Positions 1 through 11,699 of a DNA stretch of 64,000 nt are shown in pieces. Location of the stretch: NCBI GenBank assembly GCA_033439265.1, contig JAVTVX010000002.1, forward strand, positions 13,932,174-13,996,173, written 5' to 3'. Position 1 is the first letter of the stretch. Every line of letters begins with the position of its first letter. The translations under genes were made by a program, and so were the position numbers. This stretch comes from Dillenia suffruticosa (Eukaryota > Streptophyta > Magnoliopsida > Dilleniales > Dilleniaceae). The notes under the pieces are model-generated. The model was not told the origin of the DNA. It ran no database searches and worked only from the letters and a program-made list of their open reading frames with translations.

Positions 1-972
1 AACCATAGTCCTAACAGGTCCCGGATTTCCTTCAACTTCCACATTAATCACCACCTTCGCATCCTTTTTGAATCCCTGAAAATTCCCACAAAAGTTTTAG
101 GCTCTTTTATGGGGTTTCTTTCTCAGAGCCTTAATTGCTATCCTTCCTGAACACAAAGTCTTCAACATTCAAAAACCCAATAAGTCCCATTAGATAAACC
201 ACAATCCCAGACAACTAAATTGTGTTGATGTTATTCGGACAAAATAATAATAATAATAATAATAACAATGACCAAAAAATAAAACAAAACAAAATAAAAT
301 AACGCCGCATCGGATTTTATTGATTCCGCGTCCAGTTTTTGAGCAGAATGCCAAATTTTCGTTGGACGGAATTTAATCCTAAGTTCCTAAGGCACTCTCG
401 AGTAAATCTCGTGGCATTTTCAAGATCACTAGATATAGACACACACCTACATGTATATTCATTCAATACATCTCTATTGCAATACATGTGAATCTAATGA
501 AAAGATATAAAAAAAAAAAAATCAATAATTTGCCAATCAATCAAAATTAAATAGGAAAAAAATTGAAATTGCTAACTGAAACAGGAGAGACTGAGTTGAC
601 TGAGAATACCTCGAATCTTTGAGTAGACGGAGACGACGCCACGGTCGGAGACGAAGAGGTCGAGAAAACATCCAGACAAGTCTGAGGACGATAAAGCACC
701 GGCACATCAGATTCCAAACTCCGATTATCTTCGTCGCCTGAGCCGCAGTGGACGGCGGCAGTACCAAGACTCAAAAGCGCGGGCTCCGAAGAACATCTAT
801 TGAAAATCTTGATGGGTCTGGAGAGTTTGGAAGATCGGCGATGATGACTCGTTGGAGGAGGAGTTCTCCGGCGATTCAACGACGGAGATGGAGATGGAGA
901 TGAGCGGTGATGTGGGGTTCCCGCTTTCCGGCCACTCACCGGAGTTCTTCGCCGGAGACTTCTCTCTGACAT
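1..972 (-). CDS. DUF7054 protein (At4g22758-like), 5' part; continues beyond the left edge
   Basis: Two exons are visible on the minus strand. Exon 1 runs from ATG at 972 down to 610 and ends at a GT donor (609-608). Exon 2 starts at 75 after a CAG acceptor (78-76) and runs out of the window. The splice is in phase 0 and joins ...STQRFE to [12 protein letters not shown] and then NPGPVRTMV, the start of the DUF7054 ubiquitin-like fold seen in the syringolide-induced 14-1-1 group. The N-terminal part is basic and low in complexity ([19 protein letters not shown]) with the family motif [16 protein letters not shown] chose ATG 972 because it gives MSER, which matches my memory of Arabidopsis At4g22758; the open frame begins two codons earlier without an ATG. 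The molecular function of the family is unknown. The C-terminal part cannot be judged here. Confidence 0.88.
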
Positions 973-1000
973 ATACAAGTGGGTTTTGTAATGGTTTTCT

Positions 1001-1064
1001 CGTTTTACTAATCAATTTTTCCTCGATTTTGTTCGAGTTTGAAAGCTTTCACATTAAGTGCAAT

Positions 1065-1099
<35 letters not shown>

Positions 1100-2321
1100 G
1101 AAGGAGACAGGAAGTTGCCTTTTCTCGTATTGTGTTGAAGGGTAGTTGATGGTTTGCTTAGGGACATAAAAATTCTTGTCTCTACTGTACTTTTTCTTCT
1201 TTTTTAATCATCGTGTTCATTTACCTGTTCAAACACTTTTCCATTCATTACCCCTACTTCTTTCATTTAATTAGCCATTCCTCAGTTTTTTCTTTTACTT
1301 TTTTTTTTCCTTCCTAACGCAAAGGATAGATTCGACCTCAAAATTTTTAAGAGAAGAAAATGGCGACAATTCGCTGTGACTACTTTAAGGAAAGGGAACG
1401 GTGACAATTCACCCGGAACTCATTAACGGTGATTTCTCAGTTTCACCAAAACACTTCATAGTTATGAAAGGATTTATTTTTGAAAGCTTCCCTTGCACAA
1501 ATGGATCACACATGCATGCATGGCATTAATTACAAAAACAAAATTGCACCCATTAATTTAATATTAATGGAGATCAAAGTTAAGAAATCAAGGACCCATT
1601 ACTATCATCAAACTCACATTATTATAAGTGAATTTAACTGTCCAAATGTCCAAAAAATTCTGAAATTATATATATATATGAGAGTGTCTGTGTTTTTGAG
1701 ATTTATCAATGCAAGGTGAATACAATGCTTATAATCAAACCCCCCCCCTGCCCACCCCGGCCCCCAAAAAAAATGTTTATTGTCAAAATATATAAAATAA
1801 TAATTTAAGTTTTTTCTCTACAGATAATTATAATGTGACAATTAATACACTATATTGAAACAATTTTGAACTTTAATAATAATTTTAATTTATTCGGTGA
1901 TTAAAGATAGTTAAGCTCCCATTATATATTTCTAGAATCACAAGTCTAATTAAACAAAAAAAATTAGCAATTTTCTATTTAAGAAGCATAAAAATTGAAC
2001 ATTATTAGATTATAAAAGCTAACATAAATTTAGTACTCTATTAGTCTCATAAAAGTTAAAGCTCTATGTTTACTCTAACCCTACATAATAGATTATTGAA
2101 TGTATAAACCATTTCATTCATAATTGAGATAAAATTAAAAATTTATATGAGAAGCAAATTACCACAAGTATTTAAAGTACAAATTTTAAAACTATACGTA
2201 TAATCTTTGTCTTTAATTTTTAAAGGCAGCTCCCACTCTTTTCACACTTGTCCATGGTTTGAGCAATGCTAAACCCCCCCCCCCAAAACAAAAAAAATAA
2301 GAAAAGGGTAATCCCAACAAA
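1001..2321. other. Intergenic region upstream of the DUF7054 gene
   Basis: This stretch is AT-rich with no supportable gene. A GA microsatellite at about 1066-1100 lies in the putative 5' leader or promoter of the minus-strand DUF7054 gene. Two oligo-C tracts run into oligo-A tracts, near 1741-1774 and 2274-2296. Short open frames here show no family resemblance. Confidence 0.6.
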
Positions 2322-2335
2322 TTGTAGATGACTTT

Positions 2336-2338
<3 letters not shown>

Positions 2339-2371
<33 letters not shown>

Positions 2372-2561
2372 TTGACTAGATCACCATCTAGTATTCAGAG
2401 TTTTGTCCTGACTATTATGAATCAACCGCTATAGGATCCGTTTTGTGGAGCGGATCTCCTAATATTTGTTTTTTCTACTTCCACCCCAAGTCGAACCCGA
2501 AAGTGATGGAATGTTATAATCTCATTGGCCAGCCGTACCAACCAATGTTGGTTGTAGATGA
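2339..2561 (-). mobile_element. tRNA-derived SINE, full length, 17-bp target-site duplication
   Basis: A 223-bp insertion is flanked by perfect 17-bp direct repeats (2322-2338 and 2562-2578, TTGTAGATGACTTTGTT). Read on the minus strand it has an A-box-like TGGCCAATGAG, a B-box-like GGGTTCGACTT near 2505, a body containing TTAGGAGATCCGC, and a terminal A tail (the T run at 2339-2368 on the plus strand). The perfect duplication and long tail point to a fairly recent insertion. It shares body motifs with the copies at 43582, 47727 and 48950. Confidence 0.88.
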
Positions 2562-2578
2562 CTTTGTTCGAGACTTGT

Positions 2579-4228
2579 TTAGCTATTTTTTTATTTGACC
2601 ATCAATATTTAAAAAATCAGATTAATTCAATTCGAATAGTTATAAAATTCAATTTAAAATTTAATTCTTTTGATATATATTTTTTTCATTTTCAAAACTT
2701 TAACTCGTAATTTTAATCATGGAGTATCATATCACTAAGTCACAAGTCATTGCTAAGATAACTAAAACAATTCCAGAGATAAGCACTAATCCTTTCAACA
2801 AAGCAATCGATGTGGATCAAAGTTTTTAACAATGGAATCCCAAGAAATAATATTAGTAATTAAATCCCATGATAACTAAGTAGGAGATTGTCCTTTTGCT
2901 TATCCAACCTCATGCCATTATCTCCATTATTAACATTTGTTTCATCTGAAGCGCCCTGTCATTGCATGGAATGAAATGGATAATGCTCCGCCATAAATCA
3001 TATCATCTTAATCTTCCCCTAAATCATACTGTTTATTTTTTCTTTTCCATTTTTCTTTTTTATATGGATTGGATTGGGCTGGAGATCAATCATTTGACAT
3101 ATTGTTATATTTTATTTAAAATATTACTGCAATCCTTATGCTTTCCGTCCCTTTGATCTCTAGGATTATGTGTTGTTTTCTGTCAGCAACTTAGATAGAT
3201 TACACCACTCAACGTTTGACTCTCTATAATTTTAAATTGATTAATATTATATAGAATAAATGAACTTTAGATAAAATTGATTGAAATGCTTGAGTTACAC
3301 TTTATAACAATATATTTTAACTGATTAATAATAGTCAATTTGATTTATTAATTTTAATTTTATAAGTTGATTAAGATATGTTCTTATAAATGGTCATATA
3401 AAACTAAACTCATTTGAAATAAAGGTCGACTACTCTATCTCTTTAACTAGAGATTTCAAGTCTAAATCTTGAAGGAAAATGATTTGGGAGAGTCAAACCG
3501 TTAATAAATCTTACAGTATTTGGATCGGATTAATAAGAGGAAAGCTAAATATGGTTGATCCACTACCCAAATAATAATAATAATAATAACCGGTCATATA
3601 GATATTTGGTTTGTTTGTCTCAAAACTCAGCATTACTAAAAAAATTTCAAAACTCTCTCTCTCTCCCCCTCTCTCCTATGGCAACTAGAGATTATACTTG
3701 TAATTATCGATAACTACAAAAAATAAAAACTCGAAACATGGTCAAATACTTTGTTTTAAAGTTATGACAACCAAGAAGAAATGAAATTTTGTGGCTTTCA
3801 TCTCATTTCATGATTAGTTAAACTTATCGGGATGACGAAAAGGTTTGCGGATGACAGCAACATATTTCCTTGTGAATTGCCAAAATTATCGTTTACAAAA
3901 ACAAATACGACCTCATTTTAATAAACAATACCCCATGAAGCAAGGACTAAGACATAGACATCAATTTCATCCTATATCCAGACAGGACAACGGTACCATT
4001 ACCATCAATTTTTTCTTTTCTTTCTTTTTAAGCCATCTCAATTTGATCAATTAGGTTTATCAGAATGACAGTTGACGGGGATGAATGGGGATGATGAACA
4101 TCATTTTCCATTGTGGACCTTTCGACACTATGTATTTAATAATGTTTCTGGTTAATTTGGTTTTTTGAGGTAAAGTAAAAGCATAGAGTTCTACATGAAC
4201 ATGCAATATCGCCCCAGATTTTGATATT
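2579..4228. other. Intergenic region
   Basis: The stretch is AT-rich and has no gene I can support. It contains the SINE at 3401-3591, annotated separately, and a CT microsatellite around 3654-3675. Confidence 0.5.
3401..3591 (+). mobile_element. Decayed SINE, second subfamily
   Basis: The insertion is flanked by the 9-bp direct repeat GGTCATATA (3392-3400 and 3592-3600) and ends in an (AAT)n tail. It carries a degenerate B box (TTCAAGTCTAAATC) and the motif GGGAGAGTCAAACCGTTAATA, shared with the copies at 23169 (GAGAGTCAACTCCTTAATAG) and, inverted, near 45704. The decay suggests it is older than the copy at 2339. Confidence 0.65.
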
Positions 4229-4970
4229 TTGGCCCTTCCTTTTCCTCAACCCCAAGAGGCACTTTGTAGGGAAGGAAAAAAAAATTTGAAATCTCTTTTG
4301 CTCATCTTAGGAGTGACTACTAAGTGCAGTTTTATTGGCACTAAAAGCAAAAGAAGAAAACCAAGTCATCACAGTGAAGAAAGAAGGCTTAAGTTAAAAG
4401 ATTTTTACTCAATCCTGATCTTTGTGAGTAAATCAAAACGAGCTCATTACAGTGCCAGAAATAATTTTCAAATTAGAAACACAGGCATCCTCACGTATCA
4501 AAGACAATCTTGAGCAACTTATTCTCGAATAGGGTCTTAAAATTTAGCAATCCAATAGTTGTCGTCCATGACAGGGATAATGTCAAGGCAATACCAAAGA
4601 TTAAAAATAGTAGTAGCAATTGTAGTGCTTCATTCATATCAACTTCAAGAAGCTCTAAATTTGCAAAATCTGTGGGATTAACTTCTCTCAAGTGTCCGCA
4701 TCATACAGTATCAAAGGCTTGTGAACGTATGCACCTTGCTCACCATAAGAATAAATGAATAAGAAAACAATAAAACAAAAAAGAAAAATTTGTGTACCTG
4801 AATTACTCAGATACAACAATTTACGTGCCTGCAATGTTTCATGTTCACTACCATGCATAGGTTGGAGCCGTTTATTGCTATCAGTTCTTGTATGAGTGGC
4901 CAAACCAAGCATACTAAGTGCACGATGCAAGTTGATTGCTCCTATAATCAATGTTCAGCTGAAGCATAGG
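4229..4970 (-). other. Probable 3' UTR / downstream region of the PPR gene
   Basis: This lies directly downstream of the PPR stop codon. On the minus strand a GT donor-like site (CAG|GTACAC at about 4795) makes a spliced 3' UTR possible. The small open frames on both strands show no recognisable domain, so no coding gene is called. Confidence 0.35.
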
Positions 4971-6710
4971 TTAACATGATTCCACCCAACTAGATCCAGG
5001 TATTTTGGCCATTCCTTTCTCCATCACCTTCTTTCTCAGCATCTTTGCATCATCCCACCTTCCAACGTCAGCATAGATATTTGCAAGAAGAGAATAATAG
5101 GCTGTTGTCTCAGGCTCCAAGTCAAAGCAGTTCTGAGCTGCAATCTCCCCAAACTCAACATTGCAATGCAACTTGCAAGCTAGAAGCAAAGCTCCCCATA
5201 CTTCAGCATGAGGCTGCATTGGCATGCTCTTTATTAGCTTGGAAGCCTCTTCTAACCGTCCCGCTCTTCCTAGAAGATCAACCATTATAGCATAATGATC
5301 AGCTGAAGGTACAATTCCATTCTCCATCATGGACACAAAGCACCGATAACCTTGCTCAACTAAACCAGCATGATTATAGGAAGTTAATATTCCGGTGTAG
5401 GTTATCAAATTTGGGCGAATATGAGCATCCACCATCTCTTCAAACAAGTGGACCGCATTGATAGGCTTGCCATTTATGCCAAATCCTAGGATCATTGTAG
5501 TGTAGGCAACTAAATCCTTCTTTCTCAATCCATGAAACAACTCATAAGCCTTATCAATGCTTCCACACTTTGCATACAAATCCATTAAGGCAGTTACCAA
5601 ATGATCATCCATCTCAATGCCAATCTTCCTCATATATGACTCTAACCAAGTTCCGAATCTCAAGTCTCCCAATTGAGAGCAAGCAGACAAAATACTAGCC
5701 AAAGTCATCTTATCTGGCTGAATATCAACATCCAAACTCAACATCTGGTTAAACAATTCAATAGCCTCTTTAGGCCTGCTGTTTCTCGAATAGCACGTTA
5801 TAATTGCATTATACAGGTACAAATCCCTCTTGCCTATCTGATCAAAAAGCTCACGAGCTAAATTAATGTTCCCACATTTCGAATACCCAGAAATCATTGT
5901 AATCCAAGAAACATTATTCCTCTGAGGCATCACATCGAAAAAGCTCCTAGCCAATTCAATCTTCCCACATTCCACATACCCACTTATCATAGAATTCCAA
6001 GAAGCCACATTCCTCTCGGGCATATGCTGAAACAAAGAGCTAGCTTCCTCCATAAACCCCATTTTTGCATATCCTGAAACCATTGAATTCCACGAAACAA
6101 CATCCTTTTCCACCATTTCATCGAAAAGCTGACGAGCTAAATCTAAATCTCCACAGTTCAAATACCCATTTAAAAGAGAATTCCATGAAACCACATTTCT
6201 TTCAGGCATTTCATCAAACACTTTTCTAGCCAAACCCATTTCCCCAAATTTACCATACATGTCGACAACAGCGGTTTCCACATAAACACATTCACAAAAC
6301 CCATATTTAAAAACATGAGTATGAATCGAAACCCCACCAAGTTTGTGTTCAATTCTAGCACAGGCCTTGAGAGCGGAGGACGTAGCAAATGAAGAAGGAC
6401 AAAGTCCCAAATCATGCATTTGAACGTAGAGAGAAAAGGCTTCTTTGAATTGGCCATGTTGTGAGAGATGTCTAATTGTGTAACCCCAAGAAAGGGCATT
6501 GGATTTTAGTGAACTTTGGAGGACTTTTTGAAGATAAAGAAATGTGGGTGTAGAGAAAGTTGAGGATGAGAGAAGGAGTTGATTGATCAATTTAGAGTTT
6601 AGCTGACCAAGTCCATTGGCAATAATTTGTGCATGGATTTGTTTTGATTGATTGACAGCTAAAGAGTTGATTAAAAGAGAACTTAGTTTGGAGACTAGGA
6701 ATTGGCCCAT
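4971..6710 (-). CDS. PLS-class pentatricopeptide repeat protein (At4g22760-like), E subgroup
   Basis: A single-exon gene of 579 codons runs from ATG at 6710 to TAA at 4971. PPR proteins are helical-repeat RNA binders that act in mitochondria or plastids in editing, splicing or stabilising organelle transcripts. The N-terminus (MGQFLVSKLSSLLINSL) is short, with few acidic residues, as expected for organelle import. It leads into a QSKQIHAQII motif and then about fifteen P, L and S repeats. Successive copies of VVSWNSMVSGYAK-type motifs are clear between about residues 150 and 320. The C-terminus (HAEVWGALLLACKLH ... KIPGSSWVESC) is an E-type extension with no DYW deaminase, so any editing role would need a partner. 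Length and position next to SMO1 and the DUF7054 gene fit Arabidopsis At4g22760. That assignment rests on memory of synteny; the RNA target is unknown. Confidence 0.93.
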   Translation of the reverse strand: MGQFLVSKLSSLLINSLAVNQSKQIHAQIIANGLGQLNSKLINQLLLSSSTFSTPTFLYLQKVLQSSLKSNALSWGYTIRHLSQHGQFKEAFSLYVQMHDLGLCPSSFATSSALKACARIEHKLGGVSIHTHVFKYGFCECVYVETAVVDMYGKFGEMGLARKVFDEMPERNVVSWNSLLNGYLNCGDLDLARQLFDEMVEKDVVSWNSMVSGYAKMGFMEEASSLFQHMPERNVASWNSMISGYVECGKIELARSFFDVMPQRNNVSWITMISGYSKCGNINLARELFDQIGKRDLYLYNAIITCYSRNSRPKEAIELFNQMLSLDVDIQPDKMTLASILSACSQLGDLRFGTWLESYMRKIGIEMDDHLVTALMDLYAKCGSIDKAYELFHGLRKKDLVAYTTMILGFGINGKPINAVHLFEEMVDAHIRPNLITYTGILTSYNHAGLVEQGYRCFVSMMENGIVPSADHYAIMVDLLGRAGRLEEASKLIKSMPMQPHAEVWGALLLACKLHCNVEFGEIAAQNCFDLEPETTAYYSLLANIYADVGRWDDAKMLRKKVMEKGMAKIPGSSWVESC

Positions 6711-7130
6711 CGTTTCTCCCGCATTGCGTGCTTCAGTAGAGTGTCATGTTAACTGAGTAACATTTGCCACTGCAATCAAAAGTGAAAGAAAAATGTATAT
6801 AATTACATATAAATAGCAAATCTAGTGAAATCCAGTCGACAGTTGAGAGGCTGGCTAAATATTTACATATAAAATATAAATTTAATTTAATTTAATTTGT
6901 TAATAAGTAAATAAAATTTAAATTTATAGAATAATAAAAAGGGCCCCAGTCAGAGTCATTGCCTTGAAAAATATTACCAAATCTGTATAAAGTAGCAGCA
7001 ATCTTGGTGATTATTGACCAAGGTTAGCAAACTCGGACCATATACATATGGTACTTAAATTAAATTTGCCATTGAATGTTTGGAGGGTTCAAATTTTGTG
7101 TATCCATGCTTCCTTGGTTTATCAAAACAT
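6711..7130. other. Promoter side of the PPR gene and AT-rich spacer
   Basis: This is the AT-rich upstream flank of the minus-strand PPR gene. The right end, from about 7105, already resembles intron 3 of the intact SMO1 gene (GGTTTATCAAAACA here against GGTTTATTAAAACA near 20211). I see no other feature. Confidence 0.45.
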
Positions 7131-7626
7131 GGTGATCTGTGTTGCAAGAAGCTTCTTGAGAAGGTAATTTTCAATTTATTTTATTAATTTGAAGCATTAT
7201 ATAATGAGATTTTACAGAATTATTTATGAATTTTAGTATTATTTGATTGAAAATTTATTCAATCACATATCAAAATGATTTAAAACTCTTAGATTAAGTT
7301 TTGTATTAATATTATTATCTACTTTAAGGGGTATTTTCTAATAAATTTTTCAGAGTTGTTGGATAAAAAAAACCTGAGAATCAAGTATTGAATTCAAACT
7401 CATATAAATTGTTTGAATTAATGAAAAGAGAATCAAATTTTAGAAGGGTTTTTGAAATTTAAATAAAAATATGAATTTTAAAAAATTTATATTAAGATTC
7501 TTACTTTGAATCTAATTCTAAATCTCGGATATGAACCAATGGCTGCCTCAAGTTATCAAATTTAGCTGATAGGAGGGTCAAGATCTGGCAAAATGAAGGC
7601 TCAGATGCCAAATCCTACCAAGCTAC
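7131..7626 (+). pseudogene. Methylsterol monooxygenase 1 (SMO1) 3' fragment: exons 4 and 5 with intron
   Basis: 7131-7163 matches exon 4 of the intact SMO1 gene (20224-20256) in length (33 nt) and encodes GDLCCKKLLEK against GYRYHKKLLGK. A GT donor is kept, but the acceptor CAG has become CAT. After a 402-bp intron (422 bp in the intact gene), 7566-7626 matches exon 5 (SRSGK and AAATGAAGGCT retained), with a 3-bp gap and loss of the stop position. Exons 1-3, which hold the iron-binding histidine motifs, are not seen, so no enzyme can be made. Because the intron is kept, this is a DNA-level duplicate and not a processed copy. It lies about 9 kb upstream of the intact gene in the same orientation, as expected for a decayed tandem duplicate. 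Confidence 0.85.
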
Positions 7627-8288
7627 CGCTTGCCCATATTGCGAGTGCGACGGACTTTCAAGGACTTTGAAGCACTTGGCATTCATTCTGTGCTTCTTTT
7701 TTATACTAATACTAGTGTTGCCACGTAGCGTAGGGTCAGGGAGCTGGGCAAATTATTTTGTGCGATAGGCGCAGCAGGAACTACCCCACCTAAATTTTGA
7801 AAAAAAAAAAAAAGATTTATTCGCTCTTTTTAAGGCATTTAATAAAAATACCACCAAAATTTAAATAATATCACTAAAACTTATAAAAATATTAGTAGAG
7901 ACTTTTAAAACGCTACTAAAACTTTTTAAAATGCTATTTATGCCCAAAAAAATTGTAATATATGCTCAAACTATCCCATATGTTATGCTTCACACCCACT
8001 AGAATAAATTTCTAATTTTATCTATAAACGGATCCATGTAGTTATAATAAATTAAATAAAATATTCTCATGATATAAAGCAAGATATAAAATATATATCA
8101 TATTTACTGAACAGATATTGGGATGGGACTACAAAGGTCCTTCCGAAGAAATAATTCCTTGGGAGAAGGCTTTGAAGTAATAAATAAAAGATTTTGGGGG
8201 TTTCGGCGAATTTCACTTTGTGCTGCTCCTTACATAAGAATGGGCCCGATATATTGGGCCTGGGCTCTCAGCGTTGCATTAAAATGTG
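7627..8288. other. Intergenic region with GGGCC-rich patch
   Basis: No gene is supported here. At about 8240-8292 there are several GGGCC/GGCCC elements (ATGGGCCCG, TTGGGCCTGGGCT, TGTGGCCCA), resembling site II promoter elements of plant housekeeping genes. No gene start can be attached to them. Confidence 0.35.
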
Positions 8289-8322
8289 GCCCAACTCTAG
8301 TCCGGGCTTGTAACATCTAATT

Positions 8323-8453
8323 TTTTTTTTTTTTTGTCCCTCACTTGACCACCGCCTAGTTTCCAAGATTTCACAATGACTAATCTGAATCGATTCTCTG
8401 TCAGGTACACTTTTGGAGGATCTCGCAATATGATTTTTTTTGTTCCCATGCTT
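8323..8453 (-). mobile_element. Short SINE copy flanked by 34-bp imperfect direct repeats
   Basis: A T run at the left end (A tail on the minus strand) is followed by SINE body motifs seen at 2339-2561 (TGACCACCGCCTAGT, GGAGGATCTCGCAATA). The insert is flanked by 34-bp repeats (8289-8322 and 8454-8487) that differ at four positions. That is long for a SINE target duplication, so part of it may be an older local duplication. Confidence 0.6.
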
Positions 8454-8487
8454 GCCCAACTCTAGTATGGACTTGTAACATTTAATT

Positions 8488-9592
8488 CACATACTGTCAT
8501 AGGTTCTCTCTCTTTTTTAGTATTATACCAATCGGTATCTGGAGTTATCCTCCAATTAATCCGGTTCGTGATTTGTAGTGGTCTATTTAAGGGAATTACC
8601 CTCTTAATGTAGTCTGCTTTATACTCAAATTACAAATTGAACTCAGGATTTTGGATAAAGGATCTAGTATTATATCTCACTACTCTCTCTTTGGTACCTA
8701 TCACCAGTATTTGAAGTCATATTTTGATTAATCTGTTTCGAGTATCTGTGAGGGTTTTATTTAGAGAACGACTTGGGTGTATGTGGGAGTGTTATTTATA
8801 GGGCAACTCTCTCAACGTAGTTATTTCTATTATCAAAGTTGAGATCATCTCAATTTCACAAAGTTATTAATTATTAGTTATTAGTTATTAGTTATAATAA
8901 AAACTAGAAATTGTTTCGACCAAAAAAATAATAAATAAAAACTAGAAATTGTTCAACAACCAGAAACTTTTATGGTAATGCCTCCTTAATAAAGGTAATG
9001 TTATTCTTGATGGCGTATTCAAAGGTAAGGTTAATTGGTTGCTTTGGTGATCTTTGCTACTTAATTTTATCGATGAACAGTTAGTATAATAGATAAAAAT
9101 ATTAAATCTGTTAATTAAATTTTAGGTTTAAAATTTAGAAATGAAAAAAATTATATAAAGAAAATTTTCTTTTAAATTGAGTAATATAAATCTCAAATCA
9201 AATTAATTAAAATATTTCAAATATCAATTAATTATTAAAAAAAAGATTGGCTCTCAATTTTTGAAAGCGATCTATTCGTTTTTAATGGCTACACAACACT
9301 CCTCTGTAATCTTGCATTTATGGTTGGGAAGGAGTTTGCTCCATTTTCCCATCCTTTTTAGTAATTTCGTGGGTAATGCCATGGCTCTATTCTCATCGGC
9401 TTTCACCTGTAAAAGCCACAAATAAAGCAAAGCCAACTTTCTCATTTTACAAGGATAACGTTTCTTTTCAAGTGATGCTCAATAAGCATTTGCCCCACGA
9501 CTCCACCCGCTTCCTCCAAGTCATTACCTAAATTCAGCATCATTTGGTTGTTGTACGAAGTGAAACCATTAATTATTTATTCATGTTCTGAA

Positions 9593-9632
<40 letters not shown>

Positions 9633-11643
9633 AAGATAACTCTTCTCATTTTATTATAAAATTAATTAAATATTATTAGAACTCCAACATGCTCCTTAAA
9701 AAAAATTATATCTGTTTATGTTAATTAACAATTTTTACTATGACCTTATTCTCACTATTTTTATAGAGTTTTTTTTTTCTTTTTTTCTTTCATTCAATAG
9801 ATGATAAATTAAAATCATTATTAAAATTTGAATTCATTCCCTTAAAAAAAAAAACACTCATTGGTACATTAACAAGGAGACTATGTTTGTTTATACAATT
9901 CTTATAGAACGTGTGGTAAAATCCCTATTTGTTTTGATTTTATTTTATTTACTATTATTTCGTTATAATATTTTATAAATAAAATTAAACATTTATATTA
10001 GATATAAAATTCTAACAATTAATTTTTTACTTAATTCCAATAAAATTTAAAATCAACTTTTTCAATTTTTTGTAGCATTGGCTCTCATAATATAATTTGA
10101 AATTCAAGACGGAAATTGAAATGAAAAGGTCACATTTCCCTATGCATTGGTCTACGCACCACATCATTGCCATCATGCGATCACATAAACCAGACCCACA
10201 AGAGCACAAAGATTAAACATTTTGACTGATCAAACACAGTTAAAAAAAAGGAATGAAAATTTTGGGTCACCAATTATATCATCACAAGCCGGAAACCAAG
10301 AAAAGTCACGTAACCTCACCCCCACGTGATTAGATTTTTTTTTTCCTTTTTATCGATAGATATATAAATTTTATCGATGGATTCGATTTGAGACGAGATC
10401 TATTAAGTATTAACTTTTTTAATTTTTTTTATTATTATAATTTGAATACGACACTTATGATTAAAAAAATATAACATTTTATTAAAGTTTTAAAATTTCA
10501 GTATCTGAATTTTATTTGATTAATCTGGTTTGAATACTATAACGTTTAATTTAGGGGTTGGGTTTTTCAAATTTTTTTTCATCATTCTTATAACTCAAAA
10601 TTAAAATTTTTTATTAAGAAAATAAAGTATTTTTTATCACTCGATCTAAAAAAAATTTGGTAAATTTCATTTTAGATTTTGATACGCAATCCTTGAGCCC
10701 TCCATTTCCTTTGAGGTAACGCCTTCTCAAAAAGTCTCAAATGTGTAGCGTTCCTTGAAAATGTCATTTTTTTTTAATTGTTTGGTACTATCAATTTTGG
10801 GGTTTTGGATTGTCAGTTCACTTTGAAGACCTATCATCATCCATACTCATCGCAAATGATTTTTAATTTTATTAATATAAAATTATATTTTTTACACAAA
10901 ATTTAAAATTTTAATTTTCACAATCAGATTGCAATGGATTTGAACTCTTAGGTAAACCCAATGGAGAAGGTAATTGTCTTTAAAATTTTTTTTGAAAAAA
11001 AAAATAATAATATAAACCTACAGTAACATTTCATAAATACTATAATATAATTTTTAAAATATCATGAATAATGACAAAATAAAAATGACAATCAAATCTT
11101 TATTCCATTAAACGGGGATAATAATACCACAAAAGTTTTTAAAATATGATCAAAATTTTTTAAAAAATTATAATCCATATTCTCGTATGTTATATTTTAA
11201 AATTTGGCATTGTATTGTGTATGGTTCTGAACAATATATATTATAAATTATTGACTTAGCAGTCAAAAGTAATGATTGAAATTATTATAATAAAATTGAT
11301 TTCATTAGGCGCAATGATTTAGAAAGATACATTATAAATTAAACTTTAATATTTTGATATTGAAATTTGAAAGCAACTGGACTGGAGCAGGACCAGGACT
11401 AGGAGACGATCAGATCTGATCAGATCAGATCCCTTTCCTTTTTCATGGGGATAACAATTGTCAACACATGAAAATGGCAGGCACTGAATAATGTGAACGG
11501 TGCTTAATTTTTCTGGGACGATATCAACAGTAAAATTTTATGGAAGTTACGAAAATTACAGACTGTGATTTCTGAATAACAAAGCAAGTATATTGAAACC
11601 GAGGCTTTTGTTGTTTTGTATTCTCCTCAAACTCCCCGAATGT

Positions 11644-11699
<56 letters not shown>

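Noticed and set aside
5045-5861. Plus-strand frames over the PPR gene
   Set aside because: Shadows of the well-supported minus-strand PPR coding sequence.
11641-11698. CRISPR-like or other functional array among short tandem repeats
   Set aside because: All tandem tracts in the window are simple microsatellites without spacers; CRISPR is not expected in a plant nuclear genome.
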